Shown here: in pieces, positions 7,860 through 17,848 of the stretch
Layout: the number at the start of each line of letters is the position of its first letter
How positions within the stretch are numbered: the stretch's first letter is position 1
Source of the DNA: Solidesulfovibrio alcoholivorans DSM 5433
GTDB lineage: Bacteria > Desulfobacterota > Desulfovibrionia > Desulfovibrionales > Desulfovibrionaceae
Assembly (NCBI RefSeq): GCF_000702665.1
Contig: NZ_JNJA01000025.1
Span: 1-34,063, forward strand
Length of the DNA stretch: 34,063 nt
Direction: 5' to 3'
Notes under the pieces: generated by a model
Databases searched by the model: none
Told to the model about the DNA's origin: nothing
The model's input: the letters and a program-made list of their open reading frames with translations, nothing else
Made by a program: the position numbers and the translations under genes

Positions 7860-8716
7860 GCGCGGCAGGCCAGCTTCGCCGCCGCCAGATCGAACAGTGC
7901 ATGCCCCACGGTCTTGAAGACCACGGGGCCGGCGGGCCTCGGCGGCGCATCGAGAATGTCTTCCAGGGCCGTGACCGCGCCCCAGTCCACGCCCGCGCGC
8001 AGGAAATCGCCGGCCTCGCCCCTGGCCGAGGCCATGTCGTCCACGAAAAGCGCCGCGCGGGAGACAAGCGAGGCCGGCACCTCCGCCGCCTCGGGCGTAA
8101 ACGTCCCCACCGCCGCAACGAACACGTCGCCCCGCACCGCGTCCGGGAAAACCGGCTCACGGCCGGTCGTGGCCGTGATGATAAGCGCCGCGTCGCGCAC
8201 CGCCGCCGCGGCACCGGTTTCCACCCGCGCCGCGATCCCCTCCCCGGCCAGTTCCCCGGCCAGACCTTCCGCGCGTTTTTGCGTGCGCGAGACGATGACG
8301 ACATCCGTAACACCCAGTCCCTGGGCGAACGCCTCGGCATGGGCTCTCGCCTGCACGCCCGCGCCGAAAAGGCAAAGCGGCCCGGCCGGACGCGGCGCGA
8401 GCAGGCGCGCGGCTAAAAGGCTCACCGCCGCCGTGCGCCGGGCCGTGAGCTCCCCGGCATCGAGCACGGCCAGCTTGCGCCCGGTCGCGGCATCAAGGAC
8501 CAGCACCTCGCCCTGGATGACGGGCAGCTCCCGGTTGCCCGGATGCACGGTGATGTTCTTGACGATGGCGACGTCCGCGTCGGCGGCCGGCATGCACAGG
8601 AGCACGCCTCCCGGCACCGGCACGGCCAGCCGCTCGGGCGCGACGGCCGTCTCCGCCTTCCTGGCCCGCAGCACGTCCGCGATGGCCTCGGACAGACGCA
8701 GATAATCAAACAGCAC
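7856..8716 (-). CDS. Ornithine cyclodeaminase / mu-crystallin family NAD(P)-dependent enzyme
   Basis: A 286-residue protein, somewhat shorter than the usual 310-330 because the N-terminal helix is abbreviated. Family features are the segment IVKNITVHPGN...LPVIQGEVLVLDAATG, LDAGELTARRTAA before the cofactor domain, the Rossmann loop FGAGVQARAHAEA, and the later FVAAVGTFTPEAAEVP and VDDMASARGEAGD. Members include ornithine cyclodeaminase, alanine dehydrogenase of archaeal type, Delta1-pyrroline-2-carboxylate reductases and SbnB of staphyloferrin B synthesis; the sequence alone does not decide between these. I place the start at GTG 8714-8716, preceded by a G5 run, 11 bases after the stop of the CysK fusion, so the two genes are almost certainly one operon. 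A PLP synthase beside an OCD-family enzyme recalls the SbnA/SbnB pair that makes L-2,3-diaminopropionate. Confidence 0.85.
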   Translation of the reverse strand: MLFDYLRLSEAIADVLRARKAETAVAPERLAVPVPGGVLLCMPAADADVAIVKNITVHPGNRELPVIQGEVLVLDAATGRKLAVLDAGELTARRTAAVSLLAARLLAPRPAGPLCLFGAGVQARAHAEAFAQGLGVTDVVIVSRTQKRAEGLAGELAGEGIAARVETGAAAAVRDAALIITATTGREPVFPDAVRGDVFVAAVGTFTPEAAEVPASLVSRAALFVDDMASARGEAGDFLRAGVDWGAVTALEDILDAPPRPAGPVVFKTVGHALFDLAAAKLACRA

Positions 8717-8727
8717 CGTCGCCCCCT

Positions 8728-11031
8728 TTAGCGCCTGGGGAAAAGCCGCGCACCGTCGGCGGCGTCCTCGACGCGGTACCCGAGCGCCTCGATCTCGACG
8801 CGAAGCGCGTCGGCCCGGGCGAAATCCCTGGCCTGGCGGGCCGCTTCCCGCGAGATCACGAGACGCGAGGCCTCCTGCGGCCAGTCGCTCCGGGCAAGCG
8901 GCAGCGCGGCGGCGTCGAGCAGGCCGAGCACCGCGTCGGCGTCGCCAAGGGCCGCCGCGCAGCGCACGGCGTCCGGCCCGGTGAGCGCCCCGGTGGAGAG
9001 CAGGCCGTTGGCGAAGCGGCAGAAGGCGAAGAGCTTGGGCCAGAACTGGAACAGCGACAAATCGTCGTCCACCGCGAAGCGCAGCGCTTCGGCGAGATCC
9101 CCGGCCTCGGCCTCGACCTGGGCGGAAACCGCGCCCCGGCCCTTGGGCACAAGCCCCAGGTTGGCGGCCAGCTCCTGGACGCGATTGCGGTTTTTCTCCC
9201 ACATGCGCAGCGCCTCGGGGGAGACGGACAGCGGCTTTTTGTAGCCCACGGACAACAACCACGCGCGCACGGCCAGGGGATGGACGCCAAGGTCCAGGCA
9301 GGCGGCAAGGTCCGCCGGCGCGGCCTCGCCGCCCTCGCGCGCCGAAACGCGCCCGCCAACGAGCCATGCCGCGGGCGAAAGGCCCGCGCCCACGGCCCAG
9401 ATGGCGCGCAGGTTCTCCAGGTGCGGGAAGGCCTTGTCCTCGTCGGTCAGCGCCACGGTCACGGCCGGAAGAGCCTTGGCCGCGGCGGCGGCCATCTGCA
9501 AAAACCAGCTCGGCCGCACGTTACCCCAGGGCGTGGCCAAGGCGTCGCCGGCCTTGAGGTCCTTGAGGCTCACGCGCTTGAGCAGGGTGAAATCGTGGGG
9601 ATTGTCCTTGGCGTAGGCGAGCAGGTCCACGGTCTTGCCGAGCGCCAGCTTGTCCAGGTCGCGCCCGAGCAGACGGCCGTAGGCCTTGTCGCGGGCCACG
9701 TCGAAATAGACGCTGCGCAGCTTCTCGTAGGCAAGGCCCTTGCCCATGAGCTTGCGCGTCATGGCCAGCGCCTCGTCCAGGGCCTCGCCGGCCAGGGGGA
9801 AAAGCGCCTCGGCCACGCCCAGGGAGGCTGCCAGGGAAGCCACATGCTCCCTGGCCCGGGCGGCGAACTCGCGGCAGGCCAGGCCCGCCGCTCGCGCCGC
9901 TTGCAGGCTCGAGTCGTCGAGGTCGGCCAGGCCCACGGCGAGCGTCGGGCGCGCGCCGTCGCGGGCGAGCGCCCGGCGCAGCACGTCGAGGGTGACCACG
10001 CGCCGCCAGCCGTCCAGATCACCGGGCGCGGCGAGCGGCGGGCCGAAGGTGAAAAGCCCGGGCGCGGCCCCGGCCGGGTCAAGATAGACCGGCTCGGACG
10101 CGCCCACGCTACGCAGCGCCACACCCTTTTTCTCGGGCACGGCGAAAAGGCTCGTGGACAGGTAGCGTTCGCCGCCATCGGGCAGGATGGCGACCACCGT
10201 GCCCCGCTCCAGGGACGCGGCCAGCCCGGCCGCAGCGGCCATGGCCGCGCCGCCGCTCATGCCGACGAAAAGCCCCTCCTCGCGGGCCAGCCGCCGCGCC
10301 ATGGCGAAGGCGTCCTCGTCCTCCACGGAAACGATGGCGTCCAGGGCCTTCTTGTCGAAGATGCCCGGCGGATAGGACTCCTGCATGTTCTTGAGGCCCT
10401 GGATCTTGTGCCCGGGATGGGGCTCGACCGCCACGACTTTGACGGCCGCGTTCAACTCTTTGAGTTTCTTGACCAGCCCCATGGCCGTGCCCGAGGTGCC
10501 GAGCGCCACCACCACGTGGGTGACGGCCCCGTCCGTGCCGGCGTAGATCTCCTCGGCCGTGCCGGCGTAATGGGCGTCTATGCTCGCGGGATTGTTGAAC
10601 TGGTCCATGAGCACGTAGGTCTCGGGCTCCTCGCGCGCCAGGCGGTAGGCCTCCTCGATGGCCCCGTCCGTGCCCAGGTTGCCCGGGGTGAGGACGATTT
10701 CGGCCCCGTAGGCGCGCATGATGCGCTTGCGCTCCTGGGAGGCCGACGCGGGCATGAGAAGTTTGAGGCGGTAGCCCTTGACGGCGCAGACCATGGCCAG
10801 ACCGATGCCGGTGTTGCCGGAGGTGGCCTCGATGACGATGCGGCCGGGCACGAGCTCGCCCGATCGCTCGGCGGCCTCGATCATGGCCAGGGCGACCCGG
10901 TCCTTGATGGAGCCGCCGGGATTGCGCATTTCCACCTTGGCCGCGAGCGTCACGGCCGGATTGGGGTTGATGCGCGCAATGCGCACGAGCGGCGTCGCGC
11001 CGACCAGGGAAAGGACGTTGTCGTGGATCAT
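8728..11031 (-). CDS. cysK: Cysteine synthase (CysK-like) fused to a degenerate cysteinyl-tRNA synthetase-like domain
   Basis: A 767-residue fusion. Residues 1-305 are a complete PLP-dependent O-acetylserine sulfhydrylase: the Schiff-base lysine K43 in NPGGSIKDR, the substrate loop TSGNTG at 70-75, and the phosphate-binding GTSGT at 178-182. From about 315 to the end the protein follows class I cysteinyl-tRNA synthetase: FDVLRR-like TLDVLRRALARDG, PWGNVRPSW for PWGxGRPGW, FPHLEN for FPHHEN, and the C-terminal AVDDDLS and DFARADALR segments of the DALR region. The catalytic signatures are lost: HIGH becomes DLDG (338-341), KMSKS becomes KPLSV (599-603), and of the four zinc ligands only the His (H537) survives, the others being F329, M513 and L541. 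It should make cysteine from O-acetylserine and sulfide; the second half is probably regulatory or a binding module. ATG 11031 has GAGG upstream and is preferred over an in-frame start eight codons earlier. Confidence 0.9.
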   Translation of the reverse strand: MIHDNVLSLVGATPLVRIARINPNPAVTLAAKVEMRNPGGSIKDRVALAMIEAAERSGELVPGRIVIEATSGNTGIGLAMVCAVKGYRLKLLMPASASQERKRIMRAYGAEIVLTPGNLGTDGAIEEAYRLAREEPETYVLMDQFNNPASIDAHYAGTAEEIYAGTDGAVTHVVVALGTSGTAMGLVKKLKELNAAVKVVAVEPHPGHKIQGLKNMQESYPPGIFDKKALDAIVSVEDEDAFAMARRLAREEGLFVGMSGGAAMAAAAGLAASLERGTVVAILPDGGERYLSTSLFAVPEKKGVALRSVGASEPVYLDPAGAAPGLFTFGPPLAAPGDLDGWRRVVTLDVLRRALARDGARPTLAVGLADLDDSSLQAARAAGLACREFAARAREHVASLAASLGVAEALFPLAGEALDEALAMTRKLMGKGLAYEKLRSVYFDVARDKAYGRLLGRDLDKLALGKTVDLLAYAKDNPHDFTLLKRVSLKDLKAGDALATPWGNVRPSWFLQMAAAAAKALPAVTVALTDEDKAFPHLENLRAIWAVGAGLSPAAWLVGGRVSAREGGEAAPADLAACLDLGVHPLAVRAWLLSVGYKKPLSVSPEALRMWEKNRNRVQELAANLGLVPKGRGAVSAQVEAEAGDLAEALRFAVDDDLSLFQFWPKLFAFCRFANGLLSTGALTGPDAVRCAAALGDADAVLGLLDAAALPLARSDWPQEASRLVISREAARQARDFARADALRVEIEALGYRVEDAADGARLFPRR

Positions 11032-11104
11032 GGAACCCTCGCGGATGATTGCCAAAGCGGTCCGGTCGGTTTGTGGTAGGCAAAAATCGGCGGGCGGGCA
11101 AGCG

Positions 11105-11120
11105 TGGCAGGATTATTGCT
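11105..11120 (+). promoter_or_regulatory. Sigma-54 (RpoN) promoter of the DUF115 gene
   Basis: TGGCAGG-N4-TTGCT matches the -24/-12 consensus TGGCACG-N4-TTGCW with one mismatch. The essential GG (11106-11107) and GC (11118-11119) are separated by exactly ten bases. Transcription would start near 11131, leaving room for the AGGA ribosome site and the ATG at 11153. Sigma-54 control is usual for flagellar-class genes, which supports a motility role for the gene. Confidence 0.7.
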
Positions 11121-11152
11121 TTGGCCATGGCAATACCGTCAAGGATGACACC

Positions 11153-12907
11153 ATGCCCATCACTTCGTTTCTCGTGGACAACCTCACCGCACTGGCCAAG
11201 GCCGGCGCACCGGTCGCGGCCTGGCTCGCCAAGCACGATCCCGATCCCGAAATCATCTTCGGGCGCATCGTCAAAAACCGCCACGGCACCCTGGACTGGC
11301 GCATGGATAACGGCCAGGGCATTTTCGAGGCACTGCCGCCGGCTTTGCATTACCGGGACTGGCGTCCCAGCGAAGGGCTCGAGGGCGGGGCCACGGTCAT
11401 CGTGGGCACGGCCCTCGGCTACGGCCTCAACCATGTGCTGACGGGCGTACCGCCCTCCCACCGCATCGTGGTGCTCGAGCCGCGCCCGGATCTGCTCATG
11501 GCCTGCCTGAGCCAAACCGATTACCGGCCCTTCATCGCCAACGGCCAGCTGACCTTCCTGCCCCCGGAGCGGCAGCTCCTGGAAAAAACGCTCCACGGCC
11601 TGGACGTGAGCTTTCTTTTCGCGCGCATCAACGTGCGCAACGACATGCCGAGCACCCAGCTCGGGCCGGAATACGCCCAGTGCGCGGGGCTCGTGCGCGC
11701 CATCCTGGAAAACATGTCCGTGGACCTGACCACGCTTCGCCTCAAGCAGGAAGTGATGGTCGGCAACGAGTTGCGCAACTTCTCCCGGGCCATGCACGAC
11801 GGGAGCCTCGCGCGCATGGCCGGCGCGGCCACGGGGCTTACGGCCGTGCTCCTCGGCGCGGGGCCGTCGCTGCCGCGCCTGGCCCCGGCCGTGGCCAGGC
11901 ACCGGGACAAGGCGCTTTTCGCCACGGCGCTCCAGACCCTGCCGGCCCTGGAACGGCTGGGGATCAAGCCCCATCTGTGCCTGGCCATCGATTTCAACAC
12001 CGACATGGGCAAGTGCCTGTCAAACCTGCGCGACCCGGCGTTCGCGGCGGACGTCCCCCTGATCTATTCCACCAAAATGCAGCCCGAGGTCGTGGAGCGC
12101 TATCCCGGCCCGACGCTGCCGCTTTGGACCGAGGGAGGCATGGCCACCTATGTGCTCAAGGACCTGGAACTGGTCCTTGACGCCGGGGGCAACGTGGGCG
12201 TGACGCTGGAGCGCTTCCTGACCTGGGCCGGAGCCAGGCGCTTCGTGCTGGTGGGCCAGGACCTGGCCTGGCGCGCGGACGCGACCCACGCCGCCGGGCA
12301 CCACGCCGCCACGTCCGGGACCAGTGGCATACGACTGAAAAACCGCGACGGCGAGACGCTTTTCACGCACCTGGGCTTCGTGGCCGCCAAGCGCGACCTG
12401 GAAAAGGACTTCGCCGCCCCGGACGTGCGGGCCTACAACCTCTACGGCGGGGGCGCGGTCATCGCGGGCGCGCCGGAGATCGACCCGGACACCCTGGACG
12501 ACCCGGCCTTTTTCGCAGGCCAGGGCATGGCGCTTCGCGTCTTTCTCGACGCGCTGGCCCGCGCGGCCGCGCCGCGCACGCGTCCGGTCTTTTCCCAGAA
12601 GGCCGGGGAGTGGGCGAGTTCGCTCAAAAACGCCTCGAAACGCCTGGAAAAGCTCATGCGCAAGGCGGACAAGCACCAGGGCGAACTCAAGCATCTCCTC
12701 GGCCAGATCCAGCTCTTCCTGCGCCACGATCCGCTGTACATGCCGTACCTCTACAACGAGATCATGGAGCTTGCGGGCATGATCCACACCCGGCCGCGCA
12801 TCGGCGTCAAGGAAATGACGCAATTCCAGGCCCTGCGCAAACGCGTGCTGGCCAAGATTCGGGAAATCGACGCCCTGCTCGGGCCGACGGACTCGTTCGC
12901 GGCGTAA
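11153..12907 (+). CDS. DUF115 / MptE-like (Maf-type) protein, probable flagellin glycosylation factor
   Basis: A 584-residue cytosolic protein of the DUF115 family, which includes the Maf motility-associated factors that transfer nonulosonic acids (pseudaminic or legionaminic) to flagellin. The central domain shows the family motif LLGAGPSL (233-240) and later LVGQDLAW, both typical of the nucleotide-sugar-binding fold shared with 6-hydroxymethylpterin diphosphokinase MptE. The N-terminal 220 residues (IVVLEPRPDLL, LARINVRND) match the Maf N-terminal Rossmann-like part, and the C-terminal 100 residues are helical. No flagellin or sugar-synthesis genes are in the window, so the acceptor is inferred. 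ATG 11153 has AGGA about eight bases upstream and lies 33 bases after the sigma-54 promoter. The reading frame is open upstream of it, but that part is antisense to the cysK gene. It converges on thiE with a nine-base gap. Confidence 0.82.
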   Translation: MPITSFLVDNLTALAKAGAPVAAWLAKHDPDPEIIFGRIVKNRHGTLDWRMDNGQGIFEALPPALHYRDWRPSEGLEGGATVIVGTALGYGLNHVLTGVPPSHRIVVLEPRPDLLMACLSQTDYRPFIANGQLTFLPPERQLLEKTLHGLDVSFLFARINVRNDMPSTQLGPEYAQCAGLVRAILENMSVDLTTLRLKQEVMVGNELRNFSRAMHDGSLARMAGAATGLTAVLLGAGPSLPRLAPAVARHRDKALFATALQTLPALERLGIKPHLCLAIDFNTDMGKCLSNLRDPAFAADVPLIYSTKMQPEVVERYPGPTLPLWTEGGMATYVLKDLELVLDAGGNVGVTLERFLTWAGARRFVLVGQDLAWRADATHAAGHHAATSGTSGIRLKNRDGETLFTHLGFVAAKRDLEKDFAAPDVRAYNLYGGGAVIAGAPEIDPDTLDDPAFFAGQGMALRVFLDALARAAAPRTRPVFSQKAGEWASSLKNASKRLEKLMRKADKHQGELKHLLGQIQLFLRHDPLYMPYLYNEIMELAGMIHTRPRIGVKEMTQFQALRKRVLAKIREIDALLGPTDSFAA

Positions 12908-12916
12908 GCAGGCGCG

Positions 12917-13558
12917 CTACGCCCGTGCGGCGCGCACCACGGCGGCGAGTTCCCGCGCCGCCGCGCAGGGATCGGCCGCGGAGCAGACCGCCGAGACCAC
13001 GGCCACCCCGGCCACGCCCGCGGCCATGACCGCGGCCGCATTTTCGATCGTAATCGCGCCGATGGCCACCACCGGCACCTCGGCCAGGGCGACCATGCGT
13101 CCAAGGCCCGCGATGCCCTGGGGCGCGCCGGCGTCCTTTTTCGTGGTCGTGGCAAAGACCGGCCCCGCGCCGAGGTAGTCCACGGGAAGGCCTATGGCGG
13201 CCCGCGCCTCGTCCTCGCCCGTGACCGAAAGCCCGATGATGGCCCGCGGCCCGACAAGCGCCCGGACGTCGGCCGGATGCATGTCGTCCTGGCCCACGTG
13301 CACCCCGTCCGCGCCGGCAGCCAGGGCCACATCCACGCGGTCGTTAATGAGAAGCGGCACGCCGCGCGGCCTGGTCACGGCCAGCACCGCCTTGGCCAAC
13401 GCCACGAATTCCCTTGTCGAGGCGGTCTTTTCGCGCAGCTGCACCATGCCCGCGCCGCCGGCCACGGCCGCCGCCACCACCTCGACCAGTTCGCGGCCGC
13501 GAAGCGCCGGCCGGTCCGTGACCAGATAGACACCCAGGTCGAAAGCGGGCCGCGTCAT
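12917..13558 (-). CDS. thiE: Thiamine-phosphate synthase
   Basis: A 213-residue TIM-barrel enzyme that joins 4-amino-5-hydroxymethyl-2-methylpyrimidine diphosphate and 4-methyl-5-(beta-hydroxyethyl)thiazole phosphate to give thiamine phosphate. The length is normal for ThiE. Conserved elements are MVQLREK (38-44), the metal- and diphosphate-binding INDR (71-74), GVHVGQDD (85-92), YLGAGPVFATTTK (128-140) with the phosphate-binding Thr residues, and a later AIGAI strand. The start ATG overlaps the thiM stop in the tetramer ATGA, so the genes are translationally coupled. Together thiM and thiE form a thiazole-salvage and coupling module. Confidence 0.95.
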   Translation of the reverse strand: MTRPAFDLGVYLVTDRPALRGRELVEVVAAAVAGGAGMVQLREKTASTREFVALAKAVLAVTRPRGVPLLINDRVDVALAAGADGVHVGQDDMHPADVRALVGPRAIIGLSVTGEDEARAAIGLPVDYLGAGPVFATTTKKDAGAPQGIAGLGRMVALAEVPVVAIGAITIENAAAVMAAGVAGVAVVSAVCSAADPCAAARELAAVVRAARA

Positions 13559-14355
13559 GACGCCTCCCGCACGCCGGCGGCGATGCCGGCCTCGTCGAGA
13601 CTATAGAGCATATCCAGAAACCGCGTGAAAAAGCTGCCCGGCCCGGACGCACCGGCAGCGGCCAGAAAGCCCGCCGCGCTCATCACGGCCATGCCCTGGA
13701 CCACGGCCGCGAACGGATCGGCCTCGATAGCCATAAACGCCCCGACCAAAGCCGTGGCCGTGCAGCCAAGGCCCGTCACCCGGGGCATCATGGCGTGCCC
13801 GCCGACGAGGTCCACGCGCCGCGCGCCGTCGGTGATCACATCCACCGCGCCGCTGGCGCAGACCACGCAGCCAAGCCGCGCGGCAAGGCGTGCGGCGGCT
13901 TTCGCGGCGGCGCGGCTGTCGTGGCGGCTGTCCGCGCCCTTGGCCACGGCGTCCTCGCCGGCCAGGGCGAGAATCTCCGAGGCGTTGCCGCGTATGGCCG
14001 CAAGCGGCCCCGTTTCGAGCATGGCCTTGGCCACTTCCCGGCGGCGCGAGGTGACGCCCGCGGCCACGGGGTCGAAGACCACGGGCACGCCCGCGCCCCG
14101 GGCCGCCTTGGCCGCCGCCAGCATGGCCGCGATATTCTCCTCACCGGGGGTGCCCATGTTACACACCAGCGCCCCGGCCATGGCCGCAAGCTCGGCGGCG
14201 TCGACGCTGTGGTGGGTCATGGCCGGCGACGCGCCGAGCGCCAGCAGGGCGTTGGCCGTGGTGTTGGTGACGACGTTGTTGGTGATGTTGACGACAAGCG
14301 GCTGCGTCTCGCGAACGCGGCACAGCCCGGCATACGCGGCTGCGGCAAGGTTCAT
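13555..14355 (-). CDS. thiM: Hydroxyethylthiazole kinase
   Basis: A 266-residue ribokinase-fold enzyme that phosphorylates 4-methyl-5-(beta-hydroxyethyl)thiazole using ATP, feeding ThiE. Family marks are VVNITNNVVTNTTANALLALG near the N-terminus, ASPAMTHH for substrate binding, PVVFDPVAAG, GNASEILAL, and the TGLGCTATALVGAF segment with the anion-hole and catalytic Cys region. ATG 14355 is preceded by AAGGA eight bases upstream. The frame is open further upstream, but that part has no family similarity. The gene is first of a thiM-thiE pair. The TPP riboswitch expected to control it lies about 620 bp upstream, on the far side of an AT-rich insertion. Confidence 0.95.
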   Translation of the reverse strand: MNLAAAAYAGLCRVRETQPLVVNITNNVVTNTTANALLALGASPAMTHHSVDAAELAAMAGALVCNMGTPGEENIAAMLAAAKAARGAGVPVVFDPVAAGVTSRRREVAKAMLETGPLAAIRGNASEILALAGEDAVAKGADSRHDSRAAAKAAARLAARLGCVVCASGAVDVITDGARRVDLVGGHAMMPRVTGLGCTATALVGAFMAIEADPFAAVVQGMAVMSAAGFLAAAGASGPGSFFTRFLDMLYSLDEAGIAAGVREAS

Positions 14356-14439
14356 GGGCGTATCCTTGGGAAAGGGTATGGGCAATGGTGCCGGCTCAGC
14401 GAATCGTGGACGAATGCTACTAGTCAGGTTCTCGCTAAG

Positions 14440-14950
14440 ATCATTGCCGGCAACTGAAATTTGCAACTCGTTCGAACTGTCTCGGAATGGACACTATCGA
14501 GATACTATTACATACAAACAATCATATCACTGTAAAAGAAAAGTCTAATGCATAACCAATTTCAAGATACATATCTACAACAAAATCTGGCACCGCTATT
14601 CCACTGGTATCACTATCTGTTACTAGAGATGCAAATATGCCACATTTTCTTCTTTCAACTTTTGAACTTTTAATGAGAGCAATAAAATTCGAATAATCAA
14701 CCCCCTCTTTCAGCTCAACTGATATGACTTTTAGATTTTTATCTTTGTAATAATCTCTTTGCTTGAACAATGATTCATCTAATACACTGCCAATGTTGTT
14801 TACAATATCTTCTGAAGCACCTATTATTCGAAAACTAAATTTTTCAAATCGACGATTGCTAGCATCCATACTTTAGATACTTTCTCGCAAGAATTCAAAA
14901 TTGACTACAGTATAAGCTATCACTTCCACAAAACCCCTGTTCAACCCGCT
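14440..14950. other. AT-rich island inserted between the TPP riboswitch and thiM
   Basis: From about 14440 to 14950 base composition drops from GC-rich to roughly one third GC by eye, with codon use (AAA, ATT, TTT, AGA) unlike every neighbour. It carries a single minus-strand gene (14522-14869). The limits are approximate: normal composition returns at about 14440 on the thiM side and at the riboswitch on the other. I saw no transposase, inverted repeats or direct repeats at its edges. Confidence 0.7.
14522..14869 (-). CDS. Small AT-rich orphan gene, unknown function (immunity-protein-like pattern)
   Basis: A 115-residue soluble protein that I do not recognise. It has no signal peptide or membrane segment. 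The pattern is an N-terminal strand (FEKFSFRIIG), a lysine-rich middle, and a C-terminal part SLVTDSDTSGIAVPDFVVD followed by LDFSFTVI. That ending resembles small alpha/beta immunity-type or DUF4279-like proteins, but this is an impression and not an assignment. ATG 14869 has only a weak GAGAAAG upstream; a good -10 (TATACT) lies about 45 bases further upstream without a clear -35. Codon use and composition mark it as horizontally acquired. Sitting between a TPP riboswitch and thiM on the same strand, it could be read from either its own promoter or the riboswitch transcript. Confidence 0.65.
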   Translation of the reverse strand: MDASNRRFEKFSFRIIGASEDIVNNIGSVLDESLFKQRDYYKDKNLKVISVELKEGVDYSNFIALIKSSKVERRKCGIFASLVTDSDTSGIAVPDFVVDMYLEIGYALDFSFTVI

Positions 14951-14976
14951 TTGAAAAAAGGCAGGGAGAGGCAGGC

Positions 14977-15064
14977 ATCCGAATTCCCTCCGGCGGTACG
15001 AACCGCATCAGGTTCCATGGGTCGCTTCTCAGCCGCCTCCCCGGGAAGCGGCGCCCCAATCGGA
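14977..15064 (-). promoter_or_regulatory. TPP (THI-box) riboswitch
   Basis: Read on the minus strand, the segment contains in order: the P1 strand TCCGA, GGGGCGCC, a P3 hairpin, the invariant CTGAGA (plus 15027-15032), ACCC, GAACCTGATG (plus 15007-15014 region), the P4/P5 hairpin GCGGTTCGTACCGC, GGAGGGAA and the closing P1 strand TCGGA. These are all conserved elements of the thiamine-pyrophosphate aptamer. A T6 tract follows at 14959-14954; a hairpin with GGAGGGA as one arm could form before it, but that arm is part of the aptamer, so the expression platform is unclear. It normally would switch off thiM-thiE when TPP is plentiful. Confidence 0.93.
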
Positions 15065-15071
15065 CGCGCTC

Positions 15072-15100
15072 ACGCTAGCCGTTCGCCGCGCCGCTGGCAA
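15072..15100 (-). promoter_or_regulatory. Candidate promoter for the TPP riboswitch transcript
   Basis: On the minus strand, TTGCCA (plus 15100-15095), a 17-base spacer and TAGCGT (15077-15072) predict a start near 15065, exactly at the 5' side of the aptamer P1 stem. The -10 matches the consensus at only three of six positions; the position is the main support. Confidence 0.4.
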
Positions 15101-15116
15101 CTGCGGACGCCAACGC

Positions 15117-15149
15117 AAAAGGGCGCGCGGCGGATGCCGCGCGCCCTTT
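15117..15149 (-). terminator. Intrinsic terminator downstream of clpB
   Basis: An 11-bp perfect GC stem (15121-15131 with 15136-15146) and a four-base loop, followed on the minus strand by T4. It lies 32 bases after the clpB stop and separates the chaperone operon from the riboswitch promoter. Confidence 0.85.
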
Positions 15150-15180
15150 CTCTCTGGAGCGGAGACGAATCCCCGCCGTT

Positions 15181-17781
<2,601 letters not shown>

Positions 17782-17848
17782 ATATGTCATCCTCCTCCGT
17801 CAGTGCGCCTGAGATAATATCGTGCGATAAAAACGCAAGAGGCTCCCC

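Noticed and set aside
9280..11079. Long plus-strand frame opposite the cysK fusion
   Set aside because: It has no family resemblance and is antisense to a gene with clear conserved motifs.
14395..14432. A second TPP-riboswitch remnant near thiM (CTCAG and TCAGGTTC)
   Set aside because: The two motifs occur in the wrong order for an aptamer on either strand and lack the hairpins.
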